From DASVWZ01 sp036392935 (GTDB lineage: Bacteria; Acidobacteriota; Terriglobia; Terriglobales; Acidobacteriaceae), in assembly GCA_036392935.1 (NCBI GenBank), contig DASVWZ010000297.1:10928-74927 (forward strand): a DNA stretch of 64,000 nt, given 5' to 3'. Position numbers and translations under genes: made by a program. Below the pieces are notes generated by a model that was not told where the DNA came from, did no database searches, and saw only the letters and a list, made by a program, of their open reading frames with translations. Of this stretch, positions 9,125-20,033 are shown in pieces (within the stretch, counting starts at the first letter, position 1; each line of letters starts with the position of its first letter).

Positions 9125-11521
9125 ATGATCGGGCAGACCATATCGCACTACCGCATCGTCGAGAAACGTGGCGGTGGCGGGATGGGTGTCGTCTATAAAG
9201 CCGAAGACATCAAACTGCAACGCTTTGTCGCGTTGAAGTTTCTGCCCGATGAAGTAGCCAAAGACTCGCAGGCGTTAGCCCGATTCCAACGGGAAGCGAA
9301 GGCTGCTTCTGCACTCAATCATCCCAACATCTGCACGATCTACGAGATTGATGACCAGGGCGGGCAGGCGTTCATCGTCATGGAGTTTCTGGATGGGATG
9401 ACGCTGAAGCACAAGATCGGCGGGCGACCGATGGACACCGAGACGATTCTCTCGCTGGCCATCGAGATCGCCGATGCTCTTGACGCCGCTCACGCCGAAG
9501 GGATCGTTCACCGTGACATCAAGCCAGCGAACGTCTTCGTGACCAAGCGCGGGCATGCCAAGATTCTCGACTTTGGATTGGCCAAGGTCAGTGTGGCGGG
9601 AGGTTCATCGAGCAAGATTGCCTCTCAGGCCACTCAGACCGTGACCTCCGATCATTTGACCAGTCCGGGCACGATGATGGGCACGGTGGCCTATATGTCG
9701 CCGGAGCAGGTGCGCGCAAAAGAGTTGGATGCGCGTACCGACCTGTTCTCATTTGGGGCGGTGCTCTACGAGATGGCTACTGGTGATCTCCCGTTTCATG
9801 GGGAAAGCTCAGCGGTGATTTGCGAAGCCATCATGAACCGTGACCCGGTTGCAGTGGTGCGGCTGAATCACAATGCCCCGCCTAATCTAGAGCGAGTCAT
9901 TAATCGTGCTTTGGAGAAGGACCGTAACTTGCGATACCAGCACGCCTCCGACATGCGTGCAGAACTGCAGCGGCTGAAGCGAGACACCGAGAGCGGCAAG
10001 ACCGCGGCCACACCCGCATCGCCTCACCAGACGCTCAAACGTCGTAAACTCTGGTTTGTCCTGGCAGCCTGTGTTGCCGTGAGCGGGCTGGCCGCAGTTG
10101 GAACTTGGTATCTGCGTTCTGGCAGGACAGCACAGATTGATTCGATCGCCGTGCTCCCCTTCACCAACGGGGGCGGAGATTCCAACACCGACTATCTCAG
10201 TGATGGCATCACCGAATCGTTGATCGACAACCTCGCGCACGTGCCCCAGCTTAAGGTGAAGTCGCGCAACTCAGTCTTCCGCTACAAAGGGAAGGATGTA
10301 GATGCGCAGAAGGCGGGCGGTGAATTGGGTGTGTCGGCGCTGGTAATCGGGAAAGTGGTGCCCCGAGGGGACAACATCGAAGTAAGTGCCGAGCTTACCG
10401 ACGTTCGGGACAGCAGCGAAATCTGGGGGCAGCATTACAGCGGCAAGAGCACTGACATCATTTCTTTGCAGCAACAGATTGCGGCTGACATCGCAGCGAA
10501 GTTACGTTCCGGTCTGAGCACATCTGAGAAACAGCACGTCGCCAGGCAGGGTACGCAAAATCCAGAAGCCTATGAGTTGTATTTGAAGGGGCGTTACTCG
10601 TGGAACAAACGTACTCCTTCGGAGACTGTCACCGCGATCTCCTATTTCAATCAAGCCATTGCCTTAGACCCCGGCTATGCTTTGGCGTATTCAGCTCTGG
10701 CCGATGCCTATTTTGTACGGGCTAACCTAGGCGGCACTCCCAGTGAAGACTATTCGAAGTCGAATGCCGCCGCCCGCAAGGCGCTGGAGTTGGACGCGAC
10801 CTTGGCTCACCCCCATGCTGTTTTGGGCAGCACCAAAATAGGTTATGACTGGGATTTTGCAGGAGGATGGGCTGAGTTCAAGAAAGCTCTGGAACTCGAC
10901 CCCAACGATGCCACGGCGCATCAGTGGTATGCGCAGTTTCTGAGCATGATTGGTGGCAGCGAGCAGGAATCCCTTGCTGAGGCCAATCGTGCCTACCAGC
11001 TTGATCCGCTGACTCCGATAATTGGCTATGTGCTCGGAGCGGTTCACATCGATGCACGACGGTACGACGAGGCTATTATCATCTGCAAGAAAGTTGCGGT
11101 TGAGAACCCGATGTTCGCACAAGCACACCGTTGTTTAGCCGACGCGTACTGGGGAAAACGCATGTACCCGCTGGTCATTGAAGAATGGAAGGCTTATGGC
11201 GAGCTTTCCGGCGACCGGAACGATTCAGAATTCGCCTCTGCCATGGAGCAAGGATTTCGTTCAGGAGGCTGGAAGGGGGCTCTCGCCAAAAGCATTGAAA
11301 TCCGAAAAGCGCAACGAAAGACTGGGTACTGGTCTGCGGAAGAGATCGCTGGGCTTTATGCCGAGTTGGGAGACAAAGATCAGGCTTTCCGCTGGCTCGA
11401 CACCGCTTATCAGGAGCGCGATGAAGGTTTATTGGCTTTGAAGACTGACTTCTTACTCGACGCCATACGCTCCGACCCACGGTTTGCTGAATTAGTGCGA
11501 AAGGTGGGGCTGCCGCAGTAG
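9125..11521 (+). CDS. Serine/threonine protein kinase with TolB-like (FlgO/CyaD-type) and TPR domains
   Basis: 798 residues. Kinase domain about 9-270: glycine loop G-G-G-G-M-G (16-21), Lys38, H-R-D with D131, and D-F-G with D149. A membrane helix (about 307-328) places the rest outside the cytoplasm. Next comes a domain of about 120 residues (I-A-V-L-P-F-T-N..Y-L-S-D-G-I-T-E-S-L-I) as in adenylate-cyclase- and TolB-associated proteins, then TPR units to the end. Residue 15 is Arg where the usual sequence has Leu. The paralogue at 46116 shares the kinase part but has a different outer domain. Its targets are unknown. Confidence 0.93.
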   Translation: MIGQTISHYRIVEKRGGGGMGVVYKAEDIKLQRFVALKFLPDEVAKDSQALARFQREAKAASALNHPNICTIYEIDDQGGQAFIVMEFLDGMTLKHKIGGRPMDTETILSLAIEIADALDAAHAEGIVHRDIKPANVFVTKRGHAKILDFGLAKVSVAGGSSSKIASQATQTVTSDHLTSPGTMMGTVAYMSPEQVRAKELDARTDLFSFGAVLYEMATGDLPFHGESSAVICEAIMNRDPVAVVRLNHNAPPNLERVINRALEKDRNLRYQHASDMRAELQRLKRDTESGKTAATPASPHQTLKRRKLWFVLAACVAVSGLAAVGTWYLRSGRTAQIDSIAVLPFTNGGGDSNTDYLSDGITESLIDNLAHVPQLKVKSRNSVFRYKGKDVDAQKAGGELGVSALVIGKVVPRGDNIEVSAELTDVRDSSEIWGQHYSGKSTDIISLQQQIAADIAAKLRSGLSTSEKQHVARQGTQNPEAYELYLKGRYSWNKRTPSETVTAISYFNQAIALDPGYALAYSALADAYFVRANLGGTPSEDYSKSNAAARKALELDATLAHPHAVLGSTKIGYDWDFAGGWAEFKKALELDPNDATAHQWYAQFLSMIGGSEQESLAEANRAYQLDPLTPIIGYVLGAVHIDARRYDEAIIICKKVAVENPMFAQAHRCLADAYWGKRMYPLVIEEWKAYGELSGDRNDSEFASAMEQGFRSGGWKGALAKSIEIRKAQRKTGYWSAEEIAGLYAELGDKDQAFRWLDTAYQERDEGLLALKTDFLLDAIRSDPRFAELVRKVGLPQ

Positions 11522-11671
11522 CGAGGCCATCTGAGTCTCCCTTTCCCTCTGAAAGCGCAGACCCCAACATCTCCGTCTGAAGAAAGCCAAGGCCGAGTGC
11601 AGAGCCTGCGGTGAGGCGAGCAACGATCCGGTATGGGCGGAAGTTTCCTGACTTCTGTAATCAGGCGTGGG

Positions 11672-11809
11672 TGTTGAAAAACTCTTTTTCGCCAAAACCG
11701 CGAAAATAAGATTGCTCCAGGATTCGATATGAGCGATCTTCTCGGATCGCGAGACATTTTCTATCCTGATTTTCAAGCTCGTGTTCCGCCCGAATGGAGT
11801 TTTTCAACA
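11672..11809. mobile_element. MITE-like element with 13-bp terminal inverted repeats
   Basis: TGTTGAAAAACTC (11672-11684) and its exact complement GAGTTTTTCAACA (11797-11809) bound 138 bp with no coding capacity. The termini resemble ends seen on some bacterial insertion sequences of DDE type; this is recall, not a search. No clear target duplication is visible. It lies in the 530-bp gene-free interval between the kinase and tRNA-Arg (11522-12052), which otherwise holds only the duplicated tRNA end and GC-rich hairpins. Confidence 0.5.
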
Positions 11810-11899
11810 GCCACAGGCGATTACACTCATTGAGCAGCGCCCTAAGAAAGCTCTGGCGGTAGCATTTGAGTACCACTGGAAAGTTGAGATGCTGGAAAA

Positions 11900-11925
11900 A
11901 TGGCGCGCCCTGAGAGATTCGAACT
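11900..11925 (-). repeat. Duplicated 3' end of tRNA-Arg (candidate att remnant)
   Basis: These 26 bp are identical to 12052-12077, the CCA end, acceptor strand and part of the T arm of the adjacent tRNA-Arg gene. The duplicate is in the same orientation, 152 bp away. Direct repeats of a tRNA 3' end are what integration of a genetic element leaves. The 126 bp between contain an 8-bp inverted repeat CAGCAGGC (11935-11942)/GCCTGCTG (12003-12010) and no gene. Confidence 0.6.
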
Positions 11926-12052
11926 TGAGCCGTTCAGCAGGCGTGAGCGAAGCGGGGCCCCCGGCACGCGCGGCTTTCGCGGGACGGGGTGCAGAAGCGG
12001 GAGCCTGCTGGCGAAATCCCGAGCGCAGCGCGGGATCTGCTGAGCAAAATTA

Positions 12053-12129
12053 TGGCGCGCCCTGAGAGATTCGAACTCCCGACCTTCTGGTTCGTAGCCA
12101 GACGCTCTATCCAACTGAGCTAAGGGCGC
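12053..12129 (-). tRNA. tRNA-Arg (anticodon ACG)
   Basis: 77 nt including an encoded CCA. Acceptor GCGCCCT pairs with AGGGCGC, with discriminator G. D arm GCTC/GAGC. Anticodon stem TCTGG/CCAGA with loop CTACGAA, giving anticodon ACG (read as ICG after deamination). T arm GGGAG/CTCTC has one G-T pair, and the loop is TTCGAAT. Complete and apparently functional. Confidence 0.95.
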
Positions 12130-12193
12130 GATGCGGTTGGTGAATCGATTATATCGGATTTCTCTGCCCAGTCCGCCGCAGATTGAACACGGA

Positions 12194-12421
12194 TTAAACC
12201 AGCGCCAACCTCTCCAGCACATCAATCCCGGCCTTGCGCAGCAGCCCGGCGATCACCGGCTCTTTCATTCGCGACGCGTCATATTCCACCCGCAACGTCC
12301 GCGTCTTCGCATCGAACGTCAGCCGCCGAATTCCATACACCTCGCGCACCGCATCCAGCGCCCGCATCTCCCGCTCGCCCGGGGTCGCGCCATAGCGGTA
12401 AGCCGCTTCCATCTGTGTCAT
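12194..12421 (-). CDS. Small HMA-like (ferredoxin-fold) protein
   Basis: 75 residues. The pattern R-A-L-D-A-V-R-E-V-Y-G-I-R-R-L-T-F-D..T-L-R-V-E-Y-D..I-A-G-L-L-R-K-A-G-I-D-V matches a heavy-metal-associated ferredoxin fold. The Cys-x-x-Cys metal site is absent, so it may not bind copper by the usual route. It is divergent from the copper ATPase with only 64 bp between the starts, suggesting joint control and a role linked to metal handling. Confidence 0.7.
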   Translation of the reverse strand: MTQMEAAYRYGATPGEREMRALDAVREVYGIRRLTFDAKTRTLRVEYDASRMKEPVIAGLLRKAGIDVLERLALV

Positions 12422-12485
12422 GATCGCCTCTCGATCAAAGATACAACAATCGCCCGCCGCGCTGGGATAATCTAATGGGTTTCAC

Positions 12486-14963
<2,478 letters not shown>

Positions 14964-14967
14964 CAAC

Positions 14968-15147
14968 TCATCGCTCGCGGTCTTCGCGCAGCATCTCTTC
15001 AGCGGGATAAGAGCCCGGCGTCAATGGCTTCTGCGACCGGAGCTGCTTCGTGCGACGGAAGAATTCCTGGCGAGCTTTGAGCTCAGCCGCAGTCAACGTC
15101 TCGTCCACACGTCCATGCTCGCCGTCCGTTTTCTTTACGCCCGCCAT
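14968..15147 (-). CDS. Small hypothetical protein (59 aa)
   Basis: A charged 59-residue frame starting M-A-G-V-K-K-T-D-G and ending M-L-R-E-D-R-E-R. The middle (E-T-L-T-A-A-E-L-K-A-R-Q-E-F-F-R-R-T-K-Q-L) forms a strong amphipathic helix, followed by P-G-S-Y-P-A-E-E. Its shape and charge recall antitoxin-like or small DNA-associated proteins, but I cannot name a family. It ends 4 bp from the copA stop, convergently. Ribosome site weak. Confidence 0.5.
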   Translation of the reverse strand: MAGVKKTDGEHGRVDETLTAAELKARQEFFRRTKQLRSQKPLTPGSYPAEEMLREDRER

Positions 15148-15286
15148 ATACGCATTCTATCGGCGAATCCGGCCCTCCTCATCTTGCCCCATCGTCATCC
15201 CCGGTTCCCCGCAAGTCATTGACACCGCTTCGCCTGTGCACAAAAATAGCGTTTAAGCATCTAACTTACTCGGTGAGGATGATCTA

Positions 15287-16138
15287 ATGGCTGATGAGTT
15301 TGAACCTGGAACAGAACTTCAGACGGTGGCTGCTCCTGCCGGGGCCGGAATGACCGCGGCAAAGTGGATTTTGCTGATCGCTGGCGTCGGCTTCGCCGCC
15401 GGGTCATCTTATTTTCTCTACAACCAGAACGGCCGCCTCGAGCAAATGGCCAAAGACCAGTCTGCCAGCAGCGCGCAGATCGGCCAGCTCACCCAGCGCA
15501 TACAGGCTTCCGAAGCCGATTCCGAGGCCCTCGCCAAGCAGCTCGGCATGACCAAAAAAGAGCTCAGCGACAAATCCGAAGAATTGCAGCGCGCCCAGCG
15601 CGCCGCCGTGGCCAAACTCTCTCAGGAACAACAGGCTCAGTCCGGGCAAATCAGCCAGGTCAGCAATGACGTTGCCGGCGTCAAAACCGATGTCGGCGGC
15701 GTGAAAACCGACGTCGCCTCCACCAAAGCCGATCTCGCCGCCACCAATGCCAAGCTGCAAAGCACCATCGGCGATCTCGGCGTCCAGAGCGGCCTTATCG
15801 CCAACACTCGCGAGGACCTCGAAGTCCTCAAGCACAAGGGCGACCGCAACTATTACGAATTCACGCTGGTCAAGGGAGCCAAGCCCCAGGCGATTTCCAC
15901 GGTCATGCTGACCCTCAAAAAGACCGACGAAAAGAAGGGCAAATACACCCTCAACGTCACCGCCGACGATAAAACCATCGAGAAAAAAGACCGCAACGTC
16001 AGCGAACCCGTGCAGTTTTATACCGGCAAAGACCACATGCTTTACGAACTGGTCATCTGGACGGTCGACAAAAAACAAGCCACCGGCTACCTGAGCACGC
16101 CCAAAGGCGCGCCCACCCCGGTCACGCCAGGGTTATGA
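15287..16138 (+). CDS. Membrane-anchored coiled-coil protein
   Basis: 283 residues. A short acidic cytoplasmic N-terminus, one membrane helix at about 24-44, then a long coiled coil (about 46-175) rich in Gln, Ala and Lys. This includes near-identical short repeats (V-A-G-V-K-T-D-V, V-G-G-V-K-T-D-V, V-A-S-T-K-A-D-L). The C-terminal 100 residues are beta-rich and charged, ending in a Pro-rich tail. GAGGAT precedes ATG 15287, and a TTGACA at 15219 is a possible -35. The role is unknown, perhaps an envelope spacer or sensor. Confidence 0.75.
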   Translation: MADEFEPGTELQTVAAPAGAGMTAAKWILLIAGVGFAAGSSYFLYNQNGRLEQMAKDQSASSAQIGQLTQRIQASEADSEALAKQLGMTKKELSDKSEELQRAQRAAVAKLSQEQQAQSGQISQVSNDVAGVKTDVGGVKTDVASTKADLAATNAKLQSTIGDLGVQSGLIANTREDLEVLKHKGDRNYYEFTLVKGAKPQAISTVMLTLKKTDEKKGKYTLNVTADDKTIEKKDRNVSEPVQFYTGKDHMLYELVIWTVDKKQATGYLSTPKGAPTPVTPGL

Positions 16139-16256
16139 TGTTCTCGGGTAACCGGCCATAGCCATAGAGACTAGTCAGACCGGACAAGCTTGCGGGGGTA
16201 ACGCGTCTCAGGCAATGCGTGCTAGACTCCGAACGTTGCACCGGGGTTGCCAAAGA

Positions 16257-16685
16257 ATGCTAAGGAAAGGTCTCACCGTTTTAGCCTTGGGTTTGGCCGC
16301 AGCACTGACAGCTAATGCCCAGACCGCCCGCATAGTGAAGCACTTCAGTCTCTACAATCAGAATGGGAGCATAGGCCCCGTCACGCTCTACACCCCCACG
16401 CGCCGCGGTCTATACCGTATTTCAGGTTTGATGGCGACGACGCTCGGGAATAAGAACGGAAACGGATTGATTTGCCCTACACTCACATTCACTGATCCTG
16501 ACGTAGGGAAGACGGGTTCGGCGTTAGGCAATTTCTGCCTTGGGACTGCTAACAGACGCCAGAACGTTTCTGGCGCGACCATCCTCAACTCGGTAAACGG
16601 CCAGCCAATTAACCTAGTAATAAACGCCAACCTTTTTGCGGCAGGAGCTTCTTACAAAGTGCAGATCGTTGTCGAGGAGTTTTAA
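16257..16685 (+). CDS. Small exported hypothetical protein
   Basis: 142 residues. The first 22 form a signal peptide (L-T-V-L-A-L-G-L-A-A-A-L-T-A-N-A-Q). The mature part is beta-rich, with two Cys (G-L-I-C-P, N-F-C-L-G) that could pair. An in-frame ATG at 16215 would add 14 basic residues; neither start has a clear ribosome site. It resembles other short secreted acidobacterial proteins but has no recognised domain. Confidence 0.6.
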   Translation: MLRKGLTVLALGLAAALTANAQTARIVKHFSLYNQNGSIGPVTLYTPTRRGLYRISGLMATTLGNKNGNGLICPTLTFTDPDVGKTGSALGNFCLGTANRRQNVSGATILNSVNGQPINLVINANLFAAGASYKVQIVVEEF

Positions 16686-17111
16686 GGGTTGAAAACGCCG
16701 CCGAGTGGCCCATTCATTCGCGTTCTTTGCGAATGAGCGGGAAACACGCGAACCCGACCTGAGATTCCGTGCGAATCCGCGTCAATCCGTTGGCCGATTC
16801 TCAGCCAATCGGGCCTCCTGTGGCGTCCCATCGAATGAGTTATCAGACACGCCGTTACAACGATTAGTTACCATTAACGTAATAACCCATATATAAACTT
16901 CGCCGCCTGCAACTCCTTTGTTTTCTAAATTTTGATATGTAAATACTTTATAATCAATAGTTTACATTGATATGGCATGCCCACGGCTTTGTAGAATCAA
17001 TATTTTACGGCCATATCTCGATATGCGCGACACCCCGAAAACAGCCCGAGAAAGGCCACGCAGACTATCCTCCGGCGGTCGCTAAAATCTCGACTCTTGT
17101 TTAGGCTAAGT
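16686..17111. other. Gene-free interval holding dispersed element copy A
   Basis: No supported gene. The left half is GC-rich and featureless. The right half (from about 16900) turns strongly AT-rich and contains the composite element described separately. Confidence 0.6.
16916..17010 (+). repeat. Composite AT-rich dispersed element, copy A
   Basis: Head CTTTGTTTTCTAAATTTTGA begins at 16916. The first motif ATAATCAATAGTTTACAT is near 16950. The second motif TAGAATCAATATTTTACG is near 16992. The ATC cores lie 43 bp apart, and the first core lies 37 bp from the head start. Copies B (42012) and C (53109, minus strand) share this layout. It lies between convergent genes and has no open frame after it. 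Confidence 0.6.
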
Positions 17112-17741
17112 TTACTGCTTGATCATCAGCGGAACCGGCTGGTCATAAGGATGGATGGTCACCGTCAGCGACTTCCGCCCGGCAAAATCCTGTGCCGTCA
17201 CCGGGAACGACACAATGACGGTTCCCGCAGCTTGCCCGCCTGCCTCGATCTTGGTCTCCGGCCGCAACGGCGCCATCGCATGCTGCTTCAAGTCCGGCAT
17301 CGCCTGAAAATACCGCTCGAAGTCCGCTGCCGATGCCGCCTCGTCATTGAAGCTTCCGCCCGCGGTCTCAAGCGTTGCGTCGATCGTCCGAACCCAGTAG
17401 GGCTTGTCGCTCTTGTTCACCACAGAAACATTCACCGCGACCATCAACAGCTTCTGGTCAGGAACCGCTACGGAAACCACATCGCTATAGGTCCCGGTCG
17501 TGCTCGACGTCGGACGCTGTATGAGCGCCATCACCGCCACCACCACCACCACCGCTCCCGCTGCGATGCCCAGAATCTTGAGCGGAGGCAGCTTCTTGTC
17601 GGCAGTTCCAAACTCTTCCGATATATCGAACTTGCCGCCTAAGGAAGGCCTGAGCTCAGATGGATTTGCAGCCTCATGCGCGGCTTCGGCAGGAGTCATG
17701 CCTTCTGCGTCTGGAGATGCGGGGTTCGGTTCGTCAGCCAT
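17112..17741 (-). CDS. Single-pass membrane protein with beta-rich outer domain
   Basis: 209 residues. An acidic, disordered N-terminus (about 1-50), one membrane helix at about 54-75 (I-L-G-I-A-A-G-A-V-V-V-V-V-A-V-M-A), then a beta-rich domain (about 85-209) with V-A-V-N-V-S-V-V-N-K-S-D-K-P-Y-W-V, like the immunoglobulin-like DUF folds that bind or mature envelope proteins. I chose start 17741 (M-A-D-E-P); an earlier ATG at 17786 adds 15 unlikely residues. Function unknown. Confidence 0.68.
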   Translation of the reverse strand: MADEPNPASPDAEGMTPAEAAHEAANPSELRPSLGGKFDISEEFGTADKKLPPLKILGIAAGAVVVVVAVMALIQRPTSSTTGTYSDVVSVAVPDQKLLMVAVNVSVVNKSDKPYWVRTIDATLETAGGSFNDEAASAADFERYFQAMPDLKQHAMAPLRPETKIEAGGQAAGTVIVSFPVTAQDFAGRKSLTVTIHPYDQPVPLMIKQ

Positions 17742-17974
17742 AATAAAGATTGTACTGCGCAACCCGTAAGGTCCGGCTCGTCGCATGCAAAGTCTTGCTA
17801 CTAGTTCGCAAGCCTGAGCAATCTACCCAATCGGGACGATTCAGTGTATACTCTCGTTCATTTGGGGCGTCATTCGCCCAATGCCGTACTGGTGGCCGAA
17901 AGGCGCCAGGTCTGATCGATAGGTTCGATCGGCAGGTTCGATCAAAGATCCCAAGCAGATCCGAGGAGATGCGA

Positions 17975-19162
17975 ATGAAAAACCAGCCTGTTCTGTTCGC
18001 TGTCATATTGTTACTTGCAGCCTTACCGGCATTTGCAGCCAGCGAAAAGGTACTGCATAGCTTCAAAGGCACCGACGGAACCATTCCCTATGGGAGCTTG
18101 GTCTTCGATTCCGGCGGAAACCTTTACGGCACCGCCGCCGAGGGCGGAGCCCATGGTACCGGCGCCGTCTTCACCATGGTGCCCTCGGGTGGAAAATGGA
18201 CGGAAAAAGTGATCCACTCCTTCAGCAGCTCGGCGCAAGACGGAGCCTCCCCGGAAGCGAACTTGGTCTTCGACGCCAACGGGAATTTGTACGGCACCAC
18301 CACCAAAGGCGGCACGCATAGTGACGGCGTCATCTTTGAGCTCTTGCCTTCTGGCGGTAAATGGTCGGAAAAAATACTGATGGCCTTTGACGGTACCGAC
18401 GGCAGCAATCCGGTCGGCGGAGTGATTTTCGATGGGTCCGGCAAGCTGTACGGCCCAACTTTCCTCGGCGGTTCAAAAAAAGACGGCATCATTTTCAGCC
18501 TTGTGTTGTCCAGTGGACAGTGGACAGAGAAGGTGCTGCACACCTTCAATGGCGGCGATGGGGCCAATCCATGGGGCAGCCTGGTATTAGGGCCCACGGG
18601 CCGCTTGTTTGGTGCGGCAGCTGGCGATGGTGTGTACAAGGACGGAGCCGTGTTCGAATTAGTTCCGGCAGCTGGAAAGTGGACTGAAAAGGTAGCCCAC
18701 AGTTTTGATTTCGCGAATCTTGATGGTGCGAACCCATACGGGACATTGATTGCTGATGCCAATGGGAACCTTTATGGCACAACAGTAAACGGCGGCCAGA
18801 ACAACTCCGGAACTGTGTTTGAACTCTCTCCCAAGGTCGGTGGCGGGTGGACTGAGACTATTCTGTACGACTTCCAGAACAACGGAACTGACGGGATATT
18901 GCCCTACGGCGGGCTGCTTTTGGACTCGGCTGGGAACTTGTATGGGACTACATACCAGGGCGGTGCTCACAGCGACGGCACAGTCTTCGAGCTTTCTCTA
19001 TCCAGCGGCGTCTGGACCGAAACCGTCCTCTATAGTTTCAACGGCGCCAGCGGCGCTAACCCGTTTGGCGGCCTCATCCTCGACAGCGCTGGAAACCTGT
19101 ACGGAAGCACATCGGCCGGCGGCGCCAACGGCAAGGGTGTGGTGTTTGAGATCATCCCGTAG
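17975..19162 (+). CDS. Exported GloVer-type repeat (propeller) protein
   Basis: 395 residues with a signal peptide (residues 5-22). The rest is about ten tandem units of roughly 35-38 residues with the core D-x-x-G-N-L-Y-G-T-T-x-x-G-G-x-x-x-x-G-x-V-F-E-L, the 'choice-of-anchor/GloVer' repeat, probably folding as a beta-propeller. GAGGAG precedes ATG 17975 by 6 bases; ATG 17969 abuts it and is less likely. Probably secreted or surface-bound, ligand unknown. A decayed relative is at 55509. Confidence 0.82.
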   Translation: MKNQPVLFAVILLLAALPAFAASEKVLHSFKGTDGTIPYGSLVFDSGGNLYGTAAEGGAHGTGAVFTMVPSGGKWTEKVIHSFSSSAQDGASPEANLVFDANGNLYGTTTKGGTHSDGVIFELLPSGGKWSEKILMAFDGTDGSNPVGGVIFDGSGKLYGPTFLGGSKKDGIIFSLVLSSGQWTEKVLHTFNGGDGANPWGSLVLGPTGRLFGAAAGDGVYKDGAVFELVPAAGKWTEKVAHSFDFANLDGANPYGTLIADANGNLYGTTVNGGQNNSGTVFELSPKVGGGWTETILYDFQNNGTDGILPYGGLLLDSAGNLYGTTYQGGAHSDGTVFELSLSSGVWTETVLYSFNGASGANPFGGLILDSAGNLYGSTSAGGANGKGVVFEIIP

Positions 19163-19225
19163 AGCTGGAATCCGTCGTTGACTCGGAACCGGCGGTAACC
19201 CAAGGAAGTCAGTGAACTAAAGCAA

Positions 19226-19250
19226 AACGCCCGGAATTCTTCCGGGCGTT
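19226..19250. terminator. Bidirectional intrinsic terminator
   Basis: A perfect 11-bp stem (AACGCCCGGAA/TTCCGGGCGTT) with a 3-base loop lies between the convergent GloVer gene and trxA. On the minus strand the stem is followed by TTTTGCTTT, a good U-tract for trxA; on the plus strand by TTCCTGTTT. Confidence 0.75.
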
Positions 19251-19273
19251 CCTGTTTGCTGCCTCATCTTCTC

Positions 19274-19606
19274 TTAGCCAATGTGCTTGTCCAGCGCCTG
19301 CTGGATCTTCTCTTTCGGCACAAATCCCACAATCTGTTCCTTTACCTGTCCACCCTTGAACACCAGTAGCGTCGGAATGCCGCGCACCCCGTAGCGCATT
19401 GGGGTGGCGCTATTGCGGTCGACATCCATTTTGCCGACTTTCACCTTGCCGTCGTATTCCTGGGCGAGTTCCTCGACAATGGGAGCGATGGCGCGGCACG
19501 GTCCGCACCAGGTCGCCCAGAAGTCCACCAGAACCGGAGTTTCGGACTTCAGAACATCCTGGTCGAAATTCGAATCGTTCACCTCTAAAATGCCTTTGCC
19601 TGCCAT
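19274..19606 (-). CDS. trxA: Thioredoxin
   Basis: 110 residues, the standard length. Active site W33-C34-G-P-C37 follows V-D-F-W-A-T. The cis-proline loop is R-G-I-P-T-L. It reduces cytoplasmic disulfides and would supply electrons to MsrB, peroxidases and ribonucleotide reductase. AAGGAGA lies before the ATG. Confidence 0.97.
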   Translation of the reverse strand: MAGKGILEVNDSNFDQDVLKSETPVLVDFWATWCGPCRAIAPIVEELAQEYDGKVKVGKMDVDRNSATPMRYGVRGIPTLLVFKGGQVKEQIVGFVPKEKIQQALDKHIG

Positions 19607-20033
19607 GGGTCTCCTTAGGGTTGTAATGGCTCGTAAGCCGTTTCTTATGGTGGGCGCTAGCCCCGACCAACTATCTTAGCACTACATTGGATGCTGGACT
19701 GCCGCGAAGGTCGCAAAGCGGGGCTGGTGCGGACCTCGGTAAAGGATTGCGGTTCCGGGTTGGCCACGTAGGGGCGAACAAAATTAAAAGGCGTCCTGAA
19801 ACATCATCAGGACGCCTCGGCAGCCCTCCCCCAGAACTGCCAAACCACGACTGGATAGTAGCCCGCGGCCATCGTTGTGTAAATGTCACTTTGGTAATTC
19901 ACGGAAGTGCGTGCGGTAACCCGGCAGAAGCTTTTGAGGTAATCAGTGCACTGGGGAAACCGTCAGAAAGACCTTCAGATTCAATAGCTACGGGAGAGCG
20001 CAAAAGCGGCTTAGGTTACCTTGGCGCCGCCGA
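19607..20033. other. Gene-free interval with a minus-strand terminator
   Basis: I see no credible reading frame. The interval contains a terminator hairpin (next entry). From 19860 to 20030 there is a block with GGTAACC (19915-19921) and GGTTACC (20013-20019) that could pair at long range. A structured RNA is possible, but no known class is recognised. Confidence 0.4.
19790..19816 (-). terminator. Intrinsic terminator, minus strand
   Basis: A 10-bp perfect stem (GGCGTCCTGA/TCAGGACGCC) with a 7-base loop, followed on the minus strand by TTTTAATTTT. It probably ends the sigma/anti-sigma transcript, or an unrecognised RNA in the 200 bases between. Confidence 0.6.

Noticed and set aside
11781..12065. 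94-codon frame crossing the duplicated tRNA end
   Set aside because: Runs through the tRNA-derived repeat and GC-rich hairpins; composition not protein-like.
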